The notes beneath the pieces were generated by a model. It was not told the DNA's origin. It did no database searches and saw only the letters and a program-made list of their open reading frames with translations. Shown piece after piece: positions 1-9,107 of a DNA stretch of 64,000 bases. Numbering within the stretch: position 1 is the first letter of the stretch; every line of letters starts with the position of its first letter. The DNA comes from Caballeronia novacaledonica (lineage in GTDB: Bacteria; Pseudomonadota; Gammaproteobacteria; Burkholderiales; Burkholderiaceae): NCBI RefSeq assembly GCF_900258035.1, contig NZ_OGTP01000007.1, forward strand, positions 186,001 to 250,000, in the 5' to 3' direction. Made by a program: the position numbers and the translations under genes.

Positions 1-311
1 TCTACGGCAACGGACTCGGCGTGGCGGCACGGAACGTCATCGAATCGAGAGTGACGCAGCCTCCCGATTCCGCAGCGCTTTATCTCTGGTCGGACGATCC
101 CAATTCGGACTCTCAGTTCCAGGTTCTGGACAATCAGACGAGCGGCTTCCCGATCGATCTCCTGACCGATAGCTGGAGCACGAATCCGGCAAGGACGAGC
201 TACTTCACGATTCAGGGGAATACGTTCGGAAGCGGCGCTTACAGGAAAGAGGATCATGGCGCCCGGAGTAGCGTCAGCGTCCTGCGGAGCAATCAAGGCA
301 TTTCGAACTGA
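1..311 (+). CDS. 3' end of an unidentified protein, start outside the window
   Basis: The frame is already open at the first codons (YGNGLG precedes the GTG at 21) and runs to a TGA at 309-311, so these ~103 residues are most likely the C-terminus of a larger protein. The sequence is polar and rich in Ser, Asn, Asp and Phe with no membrane segment, which would suit a secreted beta-rich protein. Its place before GDP-mannose and sugar-transferase genes makes a role in exopolysaccharide handling possible, but no family is recognised and no catalytic motif is visible. It could instead be a short gene starting at the GTG. Confidence 0.45.
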   Translation, partial: YGNGLGVAARNVIESRVTQPPDSAALYLWSDDPNSDSQFQVLDNQTSGFPIDLLTDSWSTNPARTSYFTIQGNTFGSGAYRKEDHGARSSVSVLRSNQGISN

Positions 312-399
312 AGGGGATGCGCGACGCTGCGTCGACGCGCCTGGCCGCGATTGTCGGTACGGCAATGCAATAAGGTAACCTAATAAATCGGGAATCGCC

Positions 400-792
400 G
401 TGGACACCGTGCTGTCAGACCAATTCGAGTGTTTTCATTGCCGCAAGACATTCGGCGGTGGCGTGTACGAGATCGTTCACGAACGATGTCGCTTGCACTT
501 CGAAGAGCGGGTGCCTTACGTCGAGAGCCTGAACCTGCGCGGTCTCGAGTGCTACTGCTCCCGCGCTTGTCTCGAATCGCGCGTGGATCGGGTCATGGCC
601 CGCGAAAAGATACCGGTCACGCATCCCGGGCCGGACCGGATCGCGAATTGTTCTATCTGTCGCACGCCGGTGGACAGGACGGAAGTTCACCATGCCTATC
701 TGGCCACGCTGTCCGAACCGCTCGATGACGTCACCTGGGACACGCTCCAGACAGAGTATCTGGCGGTTCTCTGCAAGACGTGCGGCCGATAA
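400..792 (+). CDS. small zinc-ribbon-like hypothetical protein
   Basis: This 130-residue protein starts at GTG 400 and carries three Cys-x2-Cys pairs: CFHC near residue 11, CSIC near residue 84 and CKTC at the C-terminus. Two further Cys lie at about residues 51-53 (CYC) and 58. Paired cysteines at both ends of a small protein are typical of zinc-knuckle folds, so structural metal binding is a fair inference; a DNA, RNA or protein partner cannot be named. The upstream ribosome site is weak. The gene lies 84 bp before the GDP-mannose gene on the same strand, so co-transcription is possible. The family is not recognised. Confidence 0.6.
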   Translation: MDTVLSDQFECFHCRKTFGGGVYEIVHERCRLHFEERVPYVESLNLRGLECYCSRACLESRVDRVMAREKIPVTHPGPDRIANCSICRTPVDRTEVHHAYLATLSEPLDDVTWDTLQTEYLAVLCKTCGR

Positions 793-876
793 GACGAGCA
801 CAGATCGAACCAGGACGATTCGCCCTCCAGTTCGCCGCTTTCATAGCATGAGTGTGAAAAACCACGGAGCACAGTC

Positions 877-2391
877 ATGGAAAACGCAGTGAGTTCTGAA
901 GACGTCATCGTGATCGCGAGCGCCGATGCATCGTGCGCGATGTCCTGCCGTCGTATCGTCCCGGTGATCCTCGCGGGCGGTTCGGGCACACGGCTATGGC
1001 CGATGTCGCGCGAGCAGTTTCCGAAGCAGTTGATCGGCGTGATCGGGCGTGATTCGCTATTGCAGGCCACGGTCGCGCGAATGGAAGGATTCACAGGCGA
1101 TTTCAACGTCGACGAACAGTCCATCATCGTGTGCGGCGAAGAGCATCGCTTCGCGACGGAAGAGCAGGTACGGCTGTGCGGCGTCGGAGCGAGGATCATC
1201 GTCGAGCCGGCGCGCCGGGACACGGCGCCCGCGCTCACGCTTGCCGCGCTTGCGATCACCGCCGATAACGACGACGCGATCATGGTCGCGATGCCGTCCG
1301 ATCATTCGATCGCGGATCTGCACGCGCTGCACGACGCGATCGCCGTCGCCGCCGGTTACGCGGAGCGCGGCATGATCGTCACGCTCGGTGTTCCGCCGAC
1401 GCGACCGGACACGGTCTTCGGCTATATCCGCATCGGCGAGCCGCTCGATCATGGCGCGCATCTCATCGAACGCTTCGTGGAAAAGCCGGCAGCGGAGCTT
1501 GCCGCGCAATACGTCGCCGCGCAACGCTACTGGTGGAACAGCGGGATCTTCATCGTGCGTGCGAGCGTGTGGCTCGACACATTGCGCCATCTGAACGGCG
1601 AGATGCACGCGACCTGCACGGCCGCACTCAAGGAAGGCAAGGCCGACGGTCACCTCATTCGTCCCTGTCCGGACCGGTTCGCACGAGTGCCTTCCGACTC
1701 CATCGACTACACGGTGATGGAGCATATCGGCGGCGCCGATTCGCCTTGCGAGGGCGCGGTCGTGCCGCTGTCGGCGGGATGGTCGGATCTCGGCTCGTGG
1801 GACGCAGTATGGGAAGCGATGGAGAAGGACACGCTCGGCAACGTGGCGAGCGGACGCGTCGTGTTCGAAGGCGCGACGTCGAGCTATGCGCGATCCGAGG
1901 GCGGGCGCCTCGTCGCGTGCGTCGGCACGGAGAACATCGTCGTCATCGATACCGATGACGCCGTGCTCGTCGCCGACCGTTCGCACGCGCAGGACATCAA
2001 GCGGCTGGTGGCGCGCATCCGGGAAGAGCACGCGCCGGAGGCCGAGACGCATCGCAAGGTGCGCCGCCCCTGGGGCTACTACGATTCGATCGAGCACGGC
2101 GCGCGCTATCAGGTGAAGCATATCGTCGTCAGACCGGGCGGGCGGCTGTCGTTGCAGATGCATCATCATCGTGCGGAGCACTGGGTCGTCGTGCGCGGCA
2201 CGGCACTCGTGACGCGCGGCGACGAGCAGTTCCTGCTTTCTGAAAACGAATCGACGTTCATTCCCCTCGGCGTGCGGCACCGGCTGGAAAATCCCGGCAA
2301 GGTGGAGCTCGAAATCATCGAGGTTCAATCGGGCGCTTATCTCGGTGAAGACGACATCGTGCGTCTCGACGATTGTTATGGCCGCGTTTGA
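877..2391 (+). CDS. manC: mannose-1-phosphate guanylyltransferase / mannose-6-phosphate isomerase (type II PMI)
   Basis: Bifunctional enzyme making GDP-mannose for exopolysaccharide: it isomerises fructose-6-phosphate to mannose-6-phosphate and couples mannose-1-phosphate to GTP. The nucleotidyltransferase signature LAGGSGTRLWPMSREQFPKQ lies near residues 33-52. The C-terminal cupin isomerase domain (about 385-504) has RPWGYY, the metal-binding run QMHHHRAEHW and HRLENPG. Its 504 residues exceed the usual ~475-480 because of about 25 extra N-terminal residues; an alternative ATG at 940 would remove them. The next gene encodes the priming sugar transferase, which fits a capsule or exopolysaccharide operon continuing upstream of the window. 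Confidence 0.95.
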   Translation: MENAVSSEDVIVIASADASCAMSCRRIVPVILAGGSGTRLWPMSREQFPKQLIGVIGRDSLLQATVARMEGFTGDFNVDEQSIIVCGEEHRFATEEQVRLCGVGARIIVEPARRDTAPALTLAALAITADNDDAIMVAMPSDHSIADLHALHDAIAVAAGYAERGMIVTLGVPPTRPDTVFGYIRIGEPLDHGAHLIERFVEKPAAELAAQYVAAQRYWWNSGIFIVRASVWLDTLRHLNGEMHATCTAALKEGKADGHLIRPCPDRFARVPSDSIDYTVMEHIGGADSPCEGAVVPLSAGWSDLGSWDAVWEAMEKDTLGNVASGRVVFEGATSSYARSEGGRLVACVGTENIVVIDTDDAVLVADRSHAQDIKRLVARIREEHAPEAETHRKVRRPWGYYDSIEHGARYQVKHIVVRPGGRLSLQMHHHRAEHWVVVRGTALVTRGDEQFLLSENESTFIPLGVRHRLENPGKVELEIIEVQSGAYLGEDDIVRLDDCYGRV

Positions 2392-2441
2392 CCGCCGCGC
2401 AGGTCGTATTCGAGCACGCAATCAGAGCCAGGAGGCATGAC

Positions 2442-3773
2442 ATGTGCAACAGCGAGGGACTTCTGCCGCGGCTTTTCGATGTCGCCATGGTGGTATCGGG
2501 CGCGGTCATTGCATCGCGGATCAGAGTGGAATACATCGCCGAGACCACCGGCTACATACCGTTCGTCGCGTTCGCCGCGGCGTCCGCGCTCCTGCTCTTT
2601 CCGGGCTTGGGCGTGTACGAGTCACGGCGCGGACCGGGCAAGCTCATGCTCGCGTGCCGCATGTTGTTCGCGTGGCTGGTCGTACAGGCCTGCGTGCTCG
2701 CGCTGATGTTCTCGCTGCATCGGCTCGATCAGACGTCGCGCGCGTGGTTCCTGTGCTGGACCGCGATCTCGGGCGCGCAGATCATCGCGGGACGTCTCGT
2801 CGCGCAAGCGGTGTTCGCGCGCATGGGTCGCGCCGAGATGCAATTTCATCGCGTGGCGATCGTCGGCTGCGGCAGGCATTGCGAATCCGTCATGACGAGT
2901 ATCGAGCGGGCGAGTCATTCGGGCTTTCGCGCGATCGCGCTGTTCAACGCGTTGCCGGAATCGCCGATTGCCTCACGCGTGCCCGTCTTCGACGATTTCG
3001 ACGCGTTCGTAACCGAAGTTCGCGAGCAGTATGCGCGCGAGTTGTGGCTCGCGTTGCCGATGTCGCAGGATCACACCATCGAGCGCTTCGTGAACGCGTT
3101 TCGCGAAGACCTCGTCAACGTGCGCTTCATCCCGGACATGCACGGCCTGACGCTTCTCGAAAGCGGCGTGAGCGAGATCCTGGGTGTTCCCGCGATCGAT
3201 CTCGTCGCCTCGCCGTTTTCGCGAAGGGCGCTGCTGGAAAAAGAAGTGTTTGATCGCCTGCTGGCGCTGCTCGCGCTCGCCGCCATTGCACCGCTGCTGG
3301 TTGGCATCGCCATTGCGGTGAAGCTCGGTTCGCGCGGTCCCGTCCTCGTCGGGCAGCGGTGCAAGGGGCCGGACGGACGCGTCATCACGCTCTACAAGTT
3401 CCGCTCGATGCGTCTCGATGCCGAGATGACGAGCGTGGGCGCGTTGCTGCGCCGCGCGAGCCTCGACGAACTGCCGCTGTTCTTCAACGTGCTGCGTGGC
3501 GACATGTCGATGGTCGGCCCGCGACCGCATGCGCTCGAACACGACGATCTGTATCGAAAGGCGGCGTCGGGCTATGTTCATCGTTACCGCGTGAAGCCGG
3601 GCATCACGGGTTGGGCGCAGGTGCACGGCTTCCGTGCAGAAACGGATCTGATCGAGAAGATCGAGGCGCGCGTGGCGCACGACCTTTACTATCTGGCGAA
3701 CTGGTCGTTCGGACTGGACATGCGCATCATCGCCACGACTCTGCTCAAGGGCATGCGAGGCGCGACCGCCTGA
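2442..3773 (+). CDS. undecaprenyl-phosphate sugar phosphotransferase (WcaJ/polyprenyl glycosylphosphotransferase type)
   Basis: Membrane enzyme that transfers a sugar-1-phosphate to undecaprenyl phosphate, the first step of repeat-unit assembly. The start at 2442 is chosen because GGAGGC lies five bases before it; an in-frame TTG at 2373 lacks such a site. The 443 residues hold N-terminal membrane helices, a CoA-binding-like middle, a re-entrant helix (LLALLALAAIAPLLVGIAIA) and the catalytic bacterial sugar transferase domain with LYKFRSM, SLDELP, NVLRGDMSMVGPRP and KPGITGWAQ. Between KFRSM and LRR the protein is about 12 residues shorter than WcaJ and lacks the usual N-D-x-R-x-T stretch. A strong hairpin follows at 3847. 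Confidence 0.88.
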   Translation: MCNSEGLLPRLFDVAMVVSGAVIASRIRVEYIAETTGYIPFVAFAAASALLLFPGLGVYESRRGPGKLMLACRMLFAWLVVQACVLALMFSLHRLDQTSRAWFLCWTAISGAQIIAGRLVAQAVFARMGRAEMQFHRVAIVGCGRHCESVMTSIERASHSGFRAIALFNALPESPIASRVPVFDDFDAFVTEVREQYARELWLALPMSQDHTIERFVNAFREDLVNVRFIPDMHGLTLLESGVSEILGVPAIDLVASPFSRRALLEKEVFDRLLALLALAAIAPLLVGIAIAVKLGSRGPVLVGQRCKGPDGRVITLYKFRSMRLDAEMTSVGALLRRASLDELPLFFNVLRGDMSMVGPRPHALEHDDLYRKAASGYVHRYRVKPGITGWAQVHGFRAETDLIEKIEARVAHDLYYLANWSFGLDMRIIATTLLKGMRGATA

Positions 3774-3846
3774 TGCACTTGCGTCCTGCTTCACGCGCCA
3801 TCAGTTTTGTTTATCGGCACATCCCTGCCGCCACGCCGACTTGCAC

Positions 3847-3869
3847 CCCGCCGGGCCCGTCCCGGCGGG
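3847..3869 (+). terminator. GC-rich hairpin after the exopolysaccharide genes
   Basis: A perfect 9-bp stem (CCCGCCGGG, loop CCCGT, CCCGGCGGG) lies 73 bp after the sugar-transferase stop. It is followed by CTTCCC rather than a good T-run, so it may be a weak terminator. It separates the polysaccharide genes from the gallate operon. Confidence 0.5.
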
Positions 3870-4014
3870 CTTCCCACGCGCCGAGACCCCATCCACAAAC
3901 GCAAAATACTGGTTAACGCGTAGTACCCGCCGCGCTGCCTTCCTCGCTACCCTTCGGGCTTCAGCTTCCCCCAAGCAAGCCCGCTCGGCCACGCATTCTG
4001 AAGGAGTAGCGCAC

Positions 4015-5307
4015 ATGGCACGGATCATCGGAGGCATTGCCGCCTCGCACACGCCGACCATCGGTTTCGCGTTCGACAAGAACAAGCGCGACGATCCCGT
4101 CTGGGCGCCGATCTTCGAGAACTTCGCGCCGCTCGCGAACTGGCTCGCGGACAAGCAGCCCGATGTCATCGTCACGATCTACAACGACCACGTCACGTCG
4201 TTCTTTTTCGATCACTATTCCGCGTTCGCGCTGGGCGTCGGTCCGGAATGGCGCGTCGCGGACGAAGGCGGCGGCGCACGCGATCTGCCGCCGATCAAGG
4301 GTCATCCGGCGTTTGCCGCGCACATCGGCACGTCGCTGATGTCCGACGAATTCGACATGTCGTTCTTCCAAAACAAGGCGCTCGATCACGGCTGCTTCTC
4401 GCCGCTCTCGATGCTCTGCCCGCACAAGCCCGAATGGCCGGTCAAGCTCGTGCCGCTGCAAATGGGCGTGCTGCAATTGCCCGTGCCGAGCGCACGCCGC
4501 TTCTACAAGCTGGGCCAGGCGCTGCGTCGCGCGATCGAAAGTTATCCTGAAGACATCAAGGTCGCGATCCTCGCGACGGGCGGTCTCTCGCATCAGGTGC
4601 ACGGCGAGCGCGCGGGCTTCAACAACACCGCGTGGGATGCGCGCTTCCTCGATCTCTTCGAGCGCGATCCCGAGCAGCTCGCGGACATGACCATCGCCGA
4701 ATATGCGGCGCTCGGCGGCTACGAAGGCGCCGAAGTCATCATGTGGCTCACGATGCGCGGCGCGTTGTCGTCGAATGTCGTGTGCAAGCATCGCAGCTAT
4801 TACCTGCCGTCGATGGCGGGCATTGCGACCGCGATCTACGAAGGCGAGGACAGCGAGACCAAGCCGGCGATCGTCGAGCGTCATCGGCAGAAGATGGCCG
4901 TGCAGCTCACCGATGTCGAGAAGCTGGAAGGCACGTATCCGTTCTCGATCGAAACGGCGGTGCGCGCGTATCGCATCAACGACTATCTGCATCGCATGGT
5001 CGAGCCCGCGCATCGCGAGGCGTTCAAAGAGAACGAGGAAGCGAGCTTCGAAGCGGCGGCTCTTTCCGATCAGGAGCGCGATCTCATTCGCCGGCGCGAC
5101 TGGCGCGGGCTGCTTCATTACGGCGTGATCTTCTTCATGCTCGAAAAGCTCGGCGCGGTGACGGGCGTATCGAACCTGCATATCTATGCCGCGATGCGCG
5201 GCGAAACACTCGAAGAATTTCAGAAGACGCGCAATGCGCCCGGCGCGCTGTATTCGGTCGCGGGAAAGGGCGCGGGCAAGCTCGACTGGGACAAGACCAA
5301 GAACTGA
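4015..5307 (+). CDS. galA: gallate dioxygenase (fused protocatechuate 4,5-dioxygenase type)
   Basis: Non-haem Fe(II) extradiol dioxygenase that opens the ring of gallate, and possibly protocatechuate, to 4-oxalomesaconate or its analogue in the cytosol. ATG 4015 is set by AAGGAG eight bases upstream; the longer open frame to the left has no ribosome site. The LigB-like catalytic half (about residues 1-280) has the ligand histidines in GGIAASHTPT (His12) and IYNDHVTSFFFD (His59). A LigA-like domain fills the C-terminal ~120 residues. This one-chain order and 430-residue length match GalA of Pseudomonas putida and DesB of Sphingobium. It leads a tight operon with the transporter, hydratase and aldolase of the same route. 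Confidence 0.92.
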   Translation: MARIIGGIAASHTPTIGFAFDKNKRDDPVWAPIFENFAPLANWLADKQPDVIVTIYNDHVTSFFFDHYSAFALGVGPEWRVADEGGGARDLPPIKGHPAFAAHIGTSLMSDEFDMSFFQNKALDHGCFSPLSMLCPHKPEWPVKLVPLQMGVLQLPVPSARRFYKLGQALRRAIESYPEDIKVAILATGGLSHQVHGERAGFNNTAWDARFLDLFERDPEQLADMTIAEYAALGGYEGAEVIMWLTMRGALSSNVVCKHRSYYLPSMAGIATAIYEGEDSETKPAIVERHRQKMAVQLTDVEKLEGTYPFSIETAVRAYRINDYLHRMVEPAHREAFKENEEASFEAAALSDQERDLIRRRDWRGLLHYGVIFFMLEKLGAVTGVSNLHIYAAMRGETLEEFQKTRNAPGALYSVAGKGAGKLDWDKTKN

Positions 5308-5329
5308 GCGACAAGTTGAGGAGACACGT

Positions 5330-6679
5330 ATGAATATCGCTAAAACCATCGACATCAAGGGCTTCATCGACGAACGCCCGATATCCGCGTACCAGTGGCT
5401 GCTGGTGGCGCTGTGCTTTCTGATCGTGACGGCCGACGGCATGGACGTCGCGATCATGGGCTTCATCGCGCCTTCGATCATCGCGGACTGGCATATCTCG
5501 CGGCCCGCGTTCGGCCTCGTGATGAGCGCGGCGCCCATCGGGCTCGTGATCGGCGCGCTCGCGGCGGGTCCGGCTTCGGATCGCATCGGACGCAAGTGGG
5601 TGCTGATTGCTTCAGTGTTTCTCTTCGGCGTGTTCACGATCGCGACCGCGTTCACGAATTCGCCTTCGAGCATGGCATTGCTGCGTGTGTTGACCGGCAT
5701 CGGCCTCGGCGCCGCGATGCCCAACACGACGACGCTGCTCTCCGAGTACGCGCCGCAGCGCAAGCGCGCGCTGCTGATCACGATCATGTTCACGGGCTTT
5801 AATCTGGGCTCGGCGTTGATCGGCTTTCTCGCGGGCGCTTTGATTCCCGTACACGGCTGGCGTTCGGTGCTGATCTGCGGCGGCGCGCTGCCGCTCGTGC
5901 TGATTCCGCTGCAAATCTGGCTGCTGCCCGAATCGGCGCGTCTGCTCGCGGTGCGCGGCGCGACTTCGGCGCGCATCGGCAAGGTGCTCGGCCGCGTATG
6001 CGGCGCGCGTTTCGACGGCACCGAAACGTTCGTATCGAGCGAGCCGCCGCTGCCCACGAAGAAGCCCATCGGCGTATTGTTCTCGCACGGCTATGGCCTG
6101 ATGACGGCGGCGCTGTGGGTCACGTATTTCATGGGCCTGCTCGTGATCTATCTGCTGACCGGCTGGCTGCCGACGCTGATGAAGGACGCGGGCCTCACCG
6201 TGTCGTCCGCGGCGAACATCACGGCGATGTTCCAGATCGGCGGCACGATCGGCGCGATCATCGTCGGCTGGATCATGGACAAGGTGCGCCCGGCGCCCGT
6301 CATCAGCGCGGCGTATCTCGGCGGCGCGGTCTGCGTGCTCGGGCTCGCGTGGATCGGCGCGTTGTCGTCGTCGCTCGCGTTGCTCGTCTTCGCGGCGGGT
6401 TTCTGCATGAGCGGCGCGCAAACGGGCCTCAACGCGTTCGCGCCGAGCCGCTATCCGACCGTCGCGCGTGCGACCGGCGTGAGCTGGATGCTCGGCATGG
6501 GCCGCTTCGGCAGCATCTTCGGCTCCGCGTTCGGCGGCGCGCTGCTCGGTCTCGGCTGGGAGTTCGGCGCGATCCTCGCGATGCTCGCCGTGCCCGCGAC
6601 GCTCGCCGCGATCTCGATTCTCGTCGCGCAACGCAGGCAAATCGACGAAGCGCACGCACAAACGACGGCAGCACATTAG
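5330..6679 (+). CDS. galT: MFS aromatic acid:H+ symporter, probable gallate/protocatechuate importer
   Basis: A 449-residue, twelve-helix permease of the AAHS family (PcaK/GalT type). The first helix carries the family acidic motif (TADGMDVAIMGF), followed by the loop motif GPASDRIGRKW. The start at 5330 has GAGGAGA just upstream; an earlier in-frame start would overlap the dioxygenase and lacks a site. It sits 22 bp after the ring-cleavage dioxygenase and 15 bp before the hydratase, so the likely substrate is the dioxygenase substrate. The substrate assignment comes from context. Confidence 0.85.
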   Translation: MNIAKTIDIKGFIDERPISAYQWLLVALCFLIVTADGMDVAIMGFIAPSIIADWHISRPAFGLVMSAAPIGLVIGALAAGPASDRIGRKWVLIASVFLFGVFTIATAFTNSPSSMALLRVLTGIGLGAAMPNTTTLLSEYAPQRKRALLITIMFTGFNLGSALIGFLAGALIPVHGWRSVLICGGALPLVLIPLQIWLLPESARLLAVRGATSARIGKVLGRVCGARFDGTETFVSSEPPLPTKKPIGVLFSHGYGLMTAALWVTYFMGLLVIYLLTGWLPTLMKDAGLTVSSAANITAMFQIGGTIGAIIVGWIMDKVRPAPVISAAYLGGAVCVLGLAWIGALSSSLALLVFAAGFCMSGAQTGLNAFAPSRYPTVARATGVSWMLGMGRFGSIFGSAFGGALLGLGWEFGAILAMLAVPATLAAISILVAQRRQIDEAHAQTTAAH

Positions 6680-6694
6680 TACCTGGAGCAAAGG

Positions 6695-7720
6695 ATGATC
6701 ATCGACATTCACGGCCACTACACGACCGCGCCGAAAGCGCTGGAAGCGTGGCGCAACCGGCAGATCGCCGGCATCAAGCGTCCTTCGGAGATGCCTGGCG
6801 CGTCGGAACTGCATATCGGCGACGACGAACTGCGCGAATCGATCGAAGCGAATCAGCTTCGGCTGATGCGCGAACGCGGCCTCGATCTCACCGTGTTCAG
6901 CCCGCGCGCGAGCTTCATGGCGCATCACATCGGCGACTTCGAAGTGTCGAGCACATGGGCCGCGATCTGCAATGAGCTGTGTTATCGCGTGAGCCAGTTG
7001 TTCCCGGACAGCTTCGTTCCGGCGGCGATGCTGCCGCAGAGTCCGGGCGTCGATGTCTCGACGTGCATTCCCGAACTCGTGAAGTGCGTCGAGCAATACG
7101 GCAATGTCGCGATCAACCTGAATCCGGATCCGTCGGGCGGGCACTGGACGAGCCCGCCGCTCTCGGATCGCTACTGGTATCCGATCTACGAGAAGATGGT
7201 CGAGTACGACATCCCCGCGATGATCCACGTAAGCACGAGTTGCAATGCGTGCTTCCATACGACGGGCGCGCACTATCTCAACGCGGACACGACCGCATTC
7301 ATGCAGTGCCTCACGTCCGATCTGTTCCGCGATTTCCCGGCGCTCAAGTTCGTGATTCCGCACGGCGGCGGCGCGGTGCCGTATCACTGGGGACGTTTCC
7401 GCGGTCTCGCGCAGGAGCTGAAAAAGCCCTTGCTGAAGGATCATTTGCTGAACAACGTGTTCTTCGATACGTGCGTCTATCACCAGCCGGGCATCGACTT
7501 GCTGACGCGCGTGATTCCCGTCGACAACATTCTGTTCGCGAGCGAGATGATCGGCGCGGTGCGCGGCATCGATCCTGAGACCGGGCACTATTTCGACGAT
7601 ACGAAGCGCTATGTAGAGAGCGCGCAGATCGAGCCCGAAGCGCGCTACAAAATTTACGAAGGCAACGCGCGCCGCGTGTATCCGCGCCTCGACGCGGCGC
7701 TCAAAACGAAGGGACGCTGA
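6695..7720 (+). CDS. ligJ: 4-oxalomesaconate hydratase (LigJ-type amidohydrolase)
   Basis: Amidohydrolase-superfamily enzyme that hydrates 4-oxalomesaconate to 4-carboxy-4-hydroxy-2-oxoadipate. The 341 residues begin with the metal motif IDIHGHYTT (His-x-His) and include IHVSTSC, the metal-binding [13 protein letters not shown] region and ILFASEM near the C-terminal end. Length and motifs fit Sphingobium LigJ rather than Pseudomonas GalB, which belongs to an unrelated fold. It lies between the transporter and the aldolase; ATG 6695 follows TGGAGCAAAGG. Confidence 0.9.
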   Translation: MIIDIHGHYTTAPKALEAWRNRQIAGIKRPSEMPGASELHIGDDELRESIEANQLRLMRERGLDLTVFSPRASFMAHHIGDFEVSSTWAAICNELCYRVSQLFPDSFVPAAMLPQSPGVDVSTCIPELVKCVEQYGNVAINLNPDPSGGHWTSPPLSDRYWYPIYEKMVEYDIPAMIHVSTSCNACFHTTGAHYLNADTTAFMQCLTSDLFRDFPALKFVIPHGGGAVPYHWGRFRGLAQELKKPLLKDHLLNNVFFDTCVYHQPGIDLLTRVIPVDNILFASEMIGAVRGIDPETGHYFDDTKRYVESAQIEPEARYKIYEGNARRVYPRLDAALKTKGR

Positions 7721-7721
7721 C

Positions 7722-8405
7722 ATGTACGAACTGGGAGTGGTGTATCGCAACATCGATCGCGCGAACGCGGATGCGGCCGGCAAGCTCGGCGCGCTCGGCT
7801 CGGCGACCGTTCATGAAGCGATGGGCCGTGTCGGCCTGATGAAGACCTACATGCGGCCGATCTACACGGGCGCGCAAGCGAGCGGCACGGCCGTCACCGT
7901 GCTGCTGCAGCCGGGCGACAACTGGATGATGCACGTCGCGGCCGAGCAGATCCGTCCGGGCGATATCGTCGTGGCCGCCTGCACGACCGACAACACCGAT
8001 GGCTTCTTCGGCGATCTCATCGCGACGAGCTTCAAGGCGCGCGGCGCGCGGGCACTCATCATCGACGGCGGGGTGCGCGACGTGCGCGTGCTGACGGAGA
8101 TGAACTTCCCGGTCTGGAGCCGCGCGATATCGGCGAAGGGCACGGTGAAGGCGACGCTCGGTTCGGTGAACATTCCGGTCGTGTGCGCGGGCGCATGGGT
8201 GAAGCCGGGCGATGTGATCGTCGCGGATGACGATGGCGTCGTCGTCGTGCCGTCCGCATCGGCGCAACAGGTGCTCGACAAAGCGGTTGCACGCGAGGCG
8301 CTCGAAGAAGAGAAGCGCGCGAAACTCGCGAGCGGCGTGCTCGGCCTCGACATGTACAAGATGCGCGAACCGCTGGAAAAAGCGGGCCTGCGTTACATCG
8401 ACTGA
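7722..8405 (+). CDS. ligK: 4-carboxy-4-hydroxy-2-oxoadipate aldolase / oxaloacetate decarboxylase
   Basis: Class II, metal-dependent pyruvate aldolase of the HMG/CHA (RraA-like) family. It splits 4-carboxy-4-hydroxy-2-oxoadipate into pyruvate and oxaloacetate, the last step of the 4,5-cleavage route. The 227 residues show [34 protein letters not shown] and the binding loop [10 protein letters not shown]; the tail ends with GLRYID. It starts one base after the hydratase stop and its own stop overlaps the start of the next gene, so translational coupling is likely. Confidence 0.93.
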   Translation: MYELGVVYRNIDRANADAAGKLGALGSATVHEAMGRVGLMKTYMRPIYTGAQASGTAVTVLLQPGDNWMMHVAAEQIRPGDIVVAACTTDNTDGFFGDLIATSFKARGARALIIDGGVRDVRVLTEMNFPVWSRAISAKGTVKATLGSVNIPVVCAGAWVKPGDVIVADDDGVVVVPSASAQQVLDKAVAREALEEEKRAKLASGVLGLDMYKMREPLEKAGLRYID

Positions 8406-9094
8406 TGCGCATGAGCATGAACGGCATTTCTTCGATGGCCACGCGGCAGGTGCTCAACGATCTCGCTTGCGCATACGAAACGAAATCGGGCGAGCGTATC
8501 GCGATCGAATCGACGGGCGGCGTCGCGGCGTTCAAGCGGATCGAAGAAGGCGAGGCGTTCGATATCGTCGTGCTCGCCGCCGACGCGATCGACCGGCTCG
8601 CGGCTTCTTCGCGTATCGATGCAGCGAGCCGCGTGCGCGTCGCGCGCTCGGGCGTGGCGATCGCGGTGGCGAAGGGCGCGCCGCGTCCTTCCGTCGACGA
8701 TGAAGCCGCCGTGCGCGAAGCCGTGCTCGCGGCACGCACCATCGGCTATTCGACGGGACCGAGCGGCGTCTATCTGACGCGCTTGTTCGAGCGCTGGGGC
8801 ATTGCCGAACGCATCGCGCCGCGCATCGTGCAGGCGCAGCCGGGCGTCGCGGTGGGCACGCTCATCGCGCGTGGGGAAGTCGAATTGGGCTTTCAGCAGA
8901 TGAGCGAGATGATCGGCGTCGAAGGGATCGACGTGCTCGGCATGTTGCCGCCGGAGATTCAGGCGCTGACCGTGTTCGAAGGCGCGATCTGTGCGAACGC
9001 GCGCGCGCCGCAACTGGCGCGCGCGTTCCTCGCGTTTCTCGCTTCGCCCGATGCCGGCGACGCGAAAGTGCGTCACGGCATGGAGCCTTGCTAG
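8405..9094 (+). CDS. ModA-like substrate-binding-domain protein without signal peptide
   Basis: A 229-residue protein with the fold of molybdate or sulfate type periplasmic binding proteins (ESTGGVAAFKRIEEGEAFDIVVL, then YSTGPSGVYL and ARGEVELGFQQMSE). It has no signal peptide and no ABC transporter genes beside it, so it is probably cytosolic. It is coupled to the aldolase gene (stop and start share one base); in-frame ATGs at 8411 and 8417 are also possible starts. It occupies the operon slot where other species carry the 4-oxalomesaconate tautomerase (GalD/LigU), which is absent here. Binding of a pathway carboxylate, as sensor or catalyst, is an inference. Confidence 0.7.
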   Translation: MRMSMNGISSMATRQVLNDLACAYETKSGERIAIESTGGVAAFKRIEEGEAFDIVVLAADAIDRLAASSRIDAASRVRVARSGVAIAVAKGAPRPSVDDEAAVREAVLAARTIGYSTGPSGVYLTRLFERWGIAERIAPRIVQAQPGVAVGTLIARGEVELGFQQMSEMIGVEGIDVLGMLPPEIQALTVFEGAICANARAPQLARAFLAFLASPDAGDAKVRHGMEPC

Positions 9095-9107
9095 TCGCGC
9101 CAAACAA

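Noticed and set aside
3961-7783. Two leftward open frames of about 700 codons opposite the gallate operon
   Set aside because: They mirror galA, the permease and ligJ codon structure and show no protein features.
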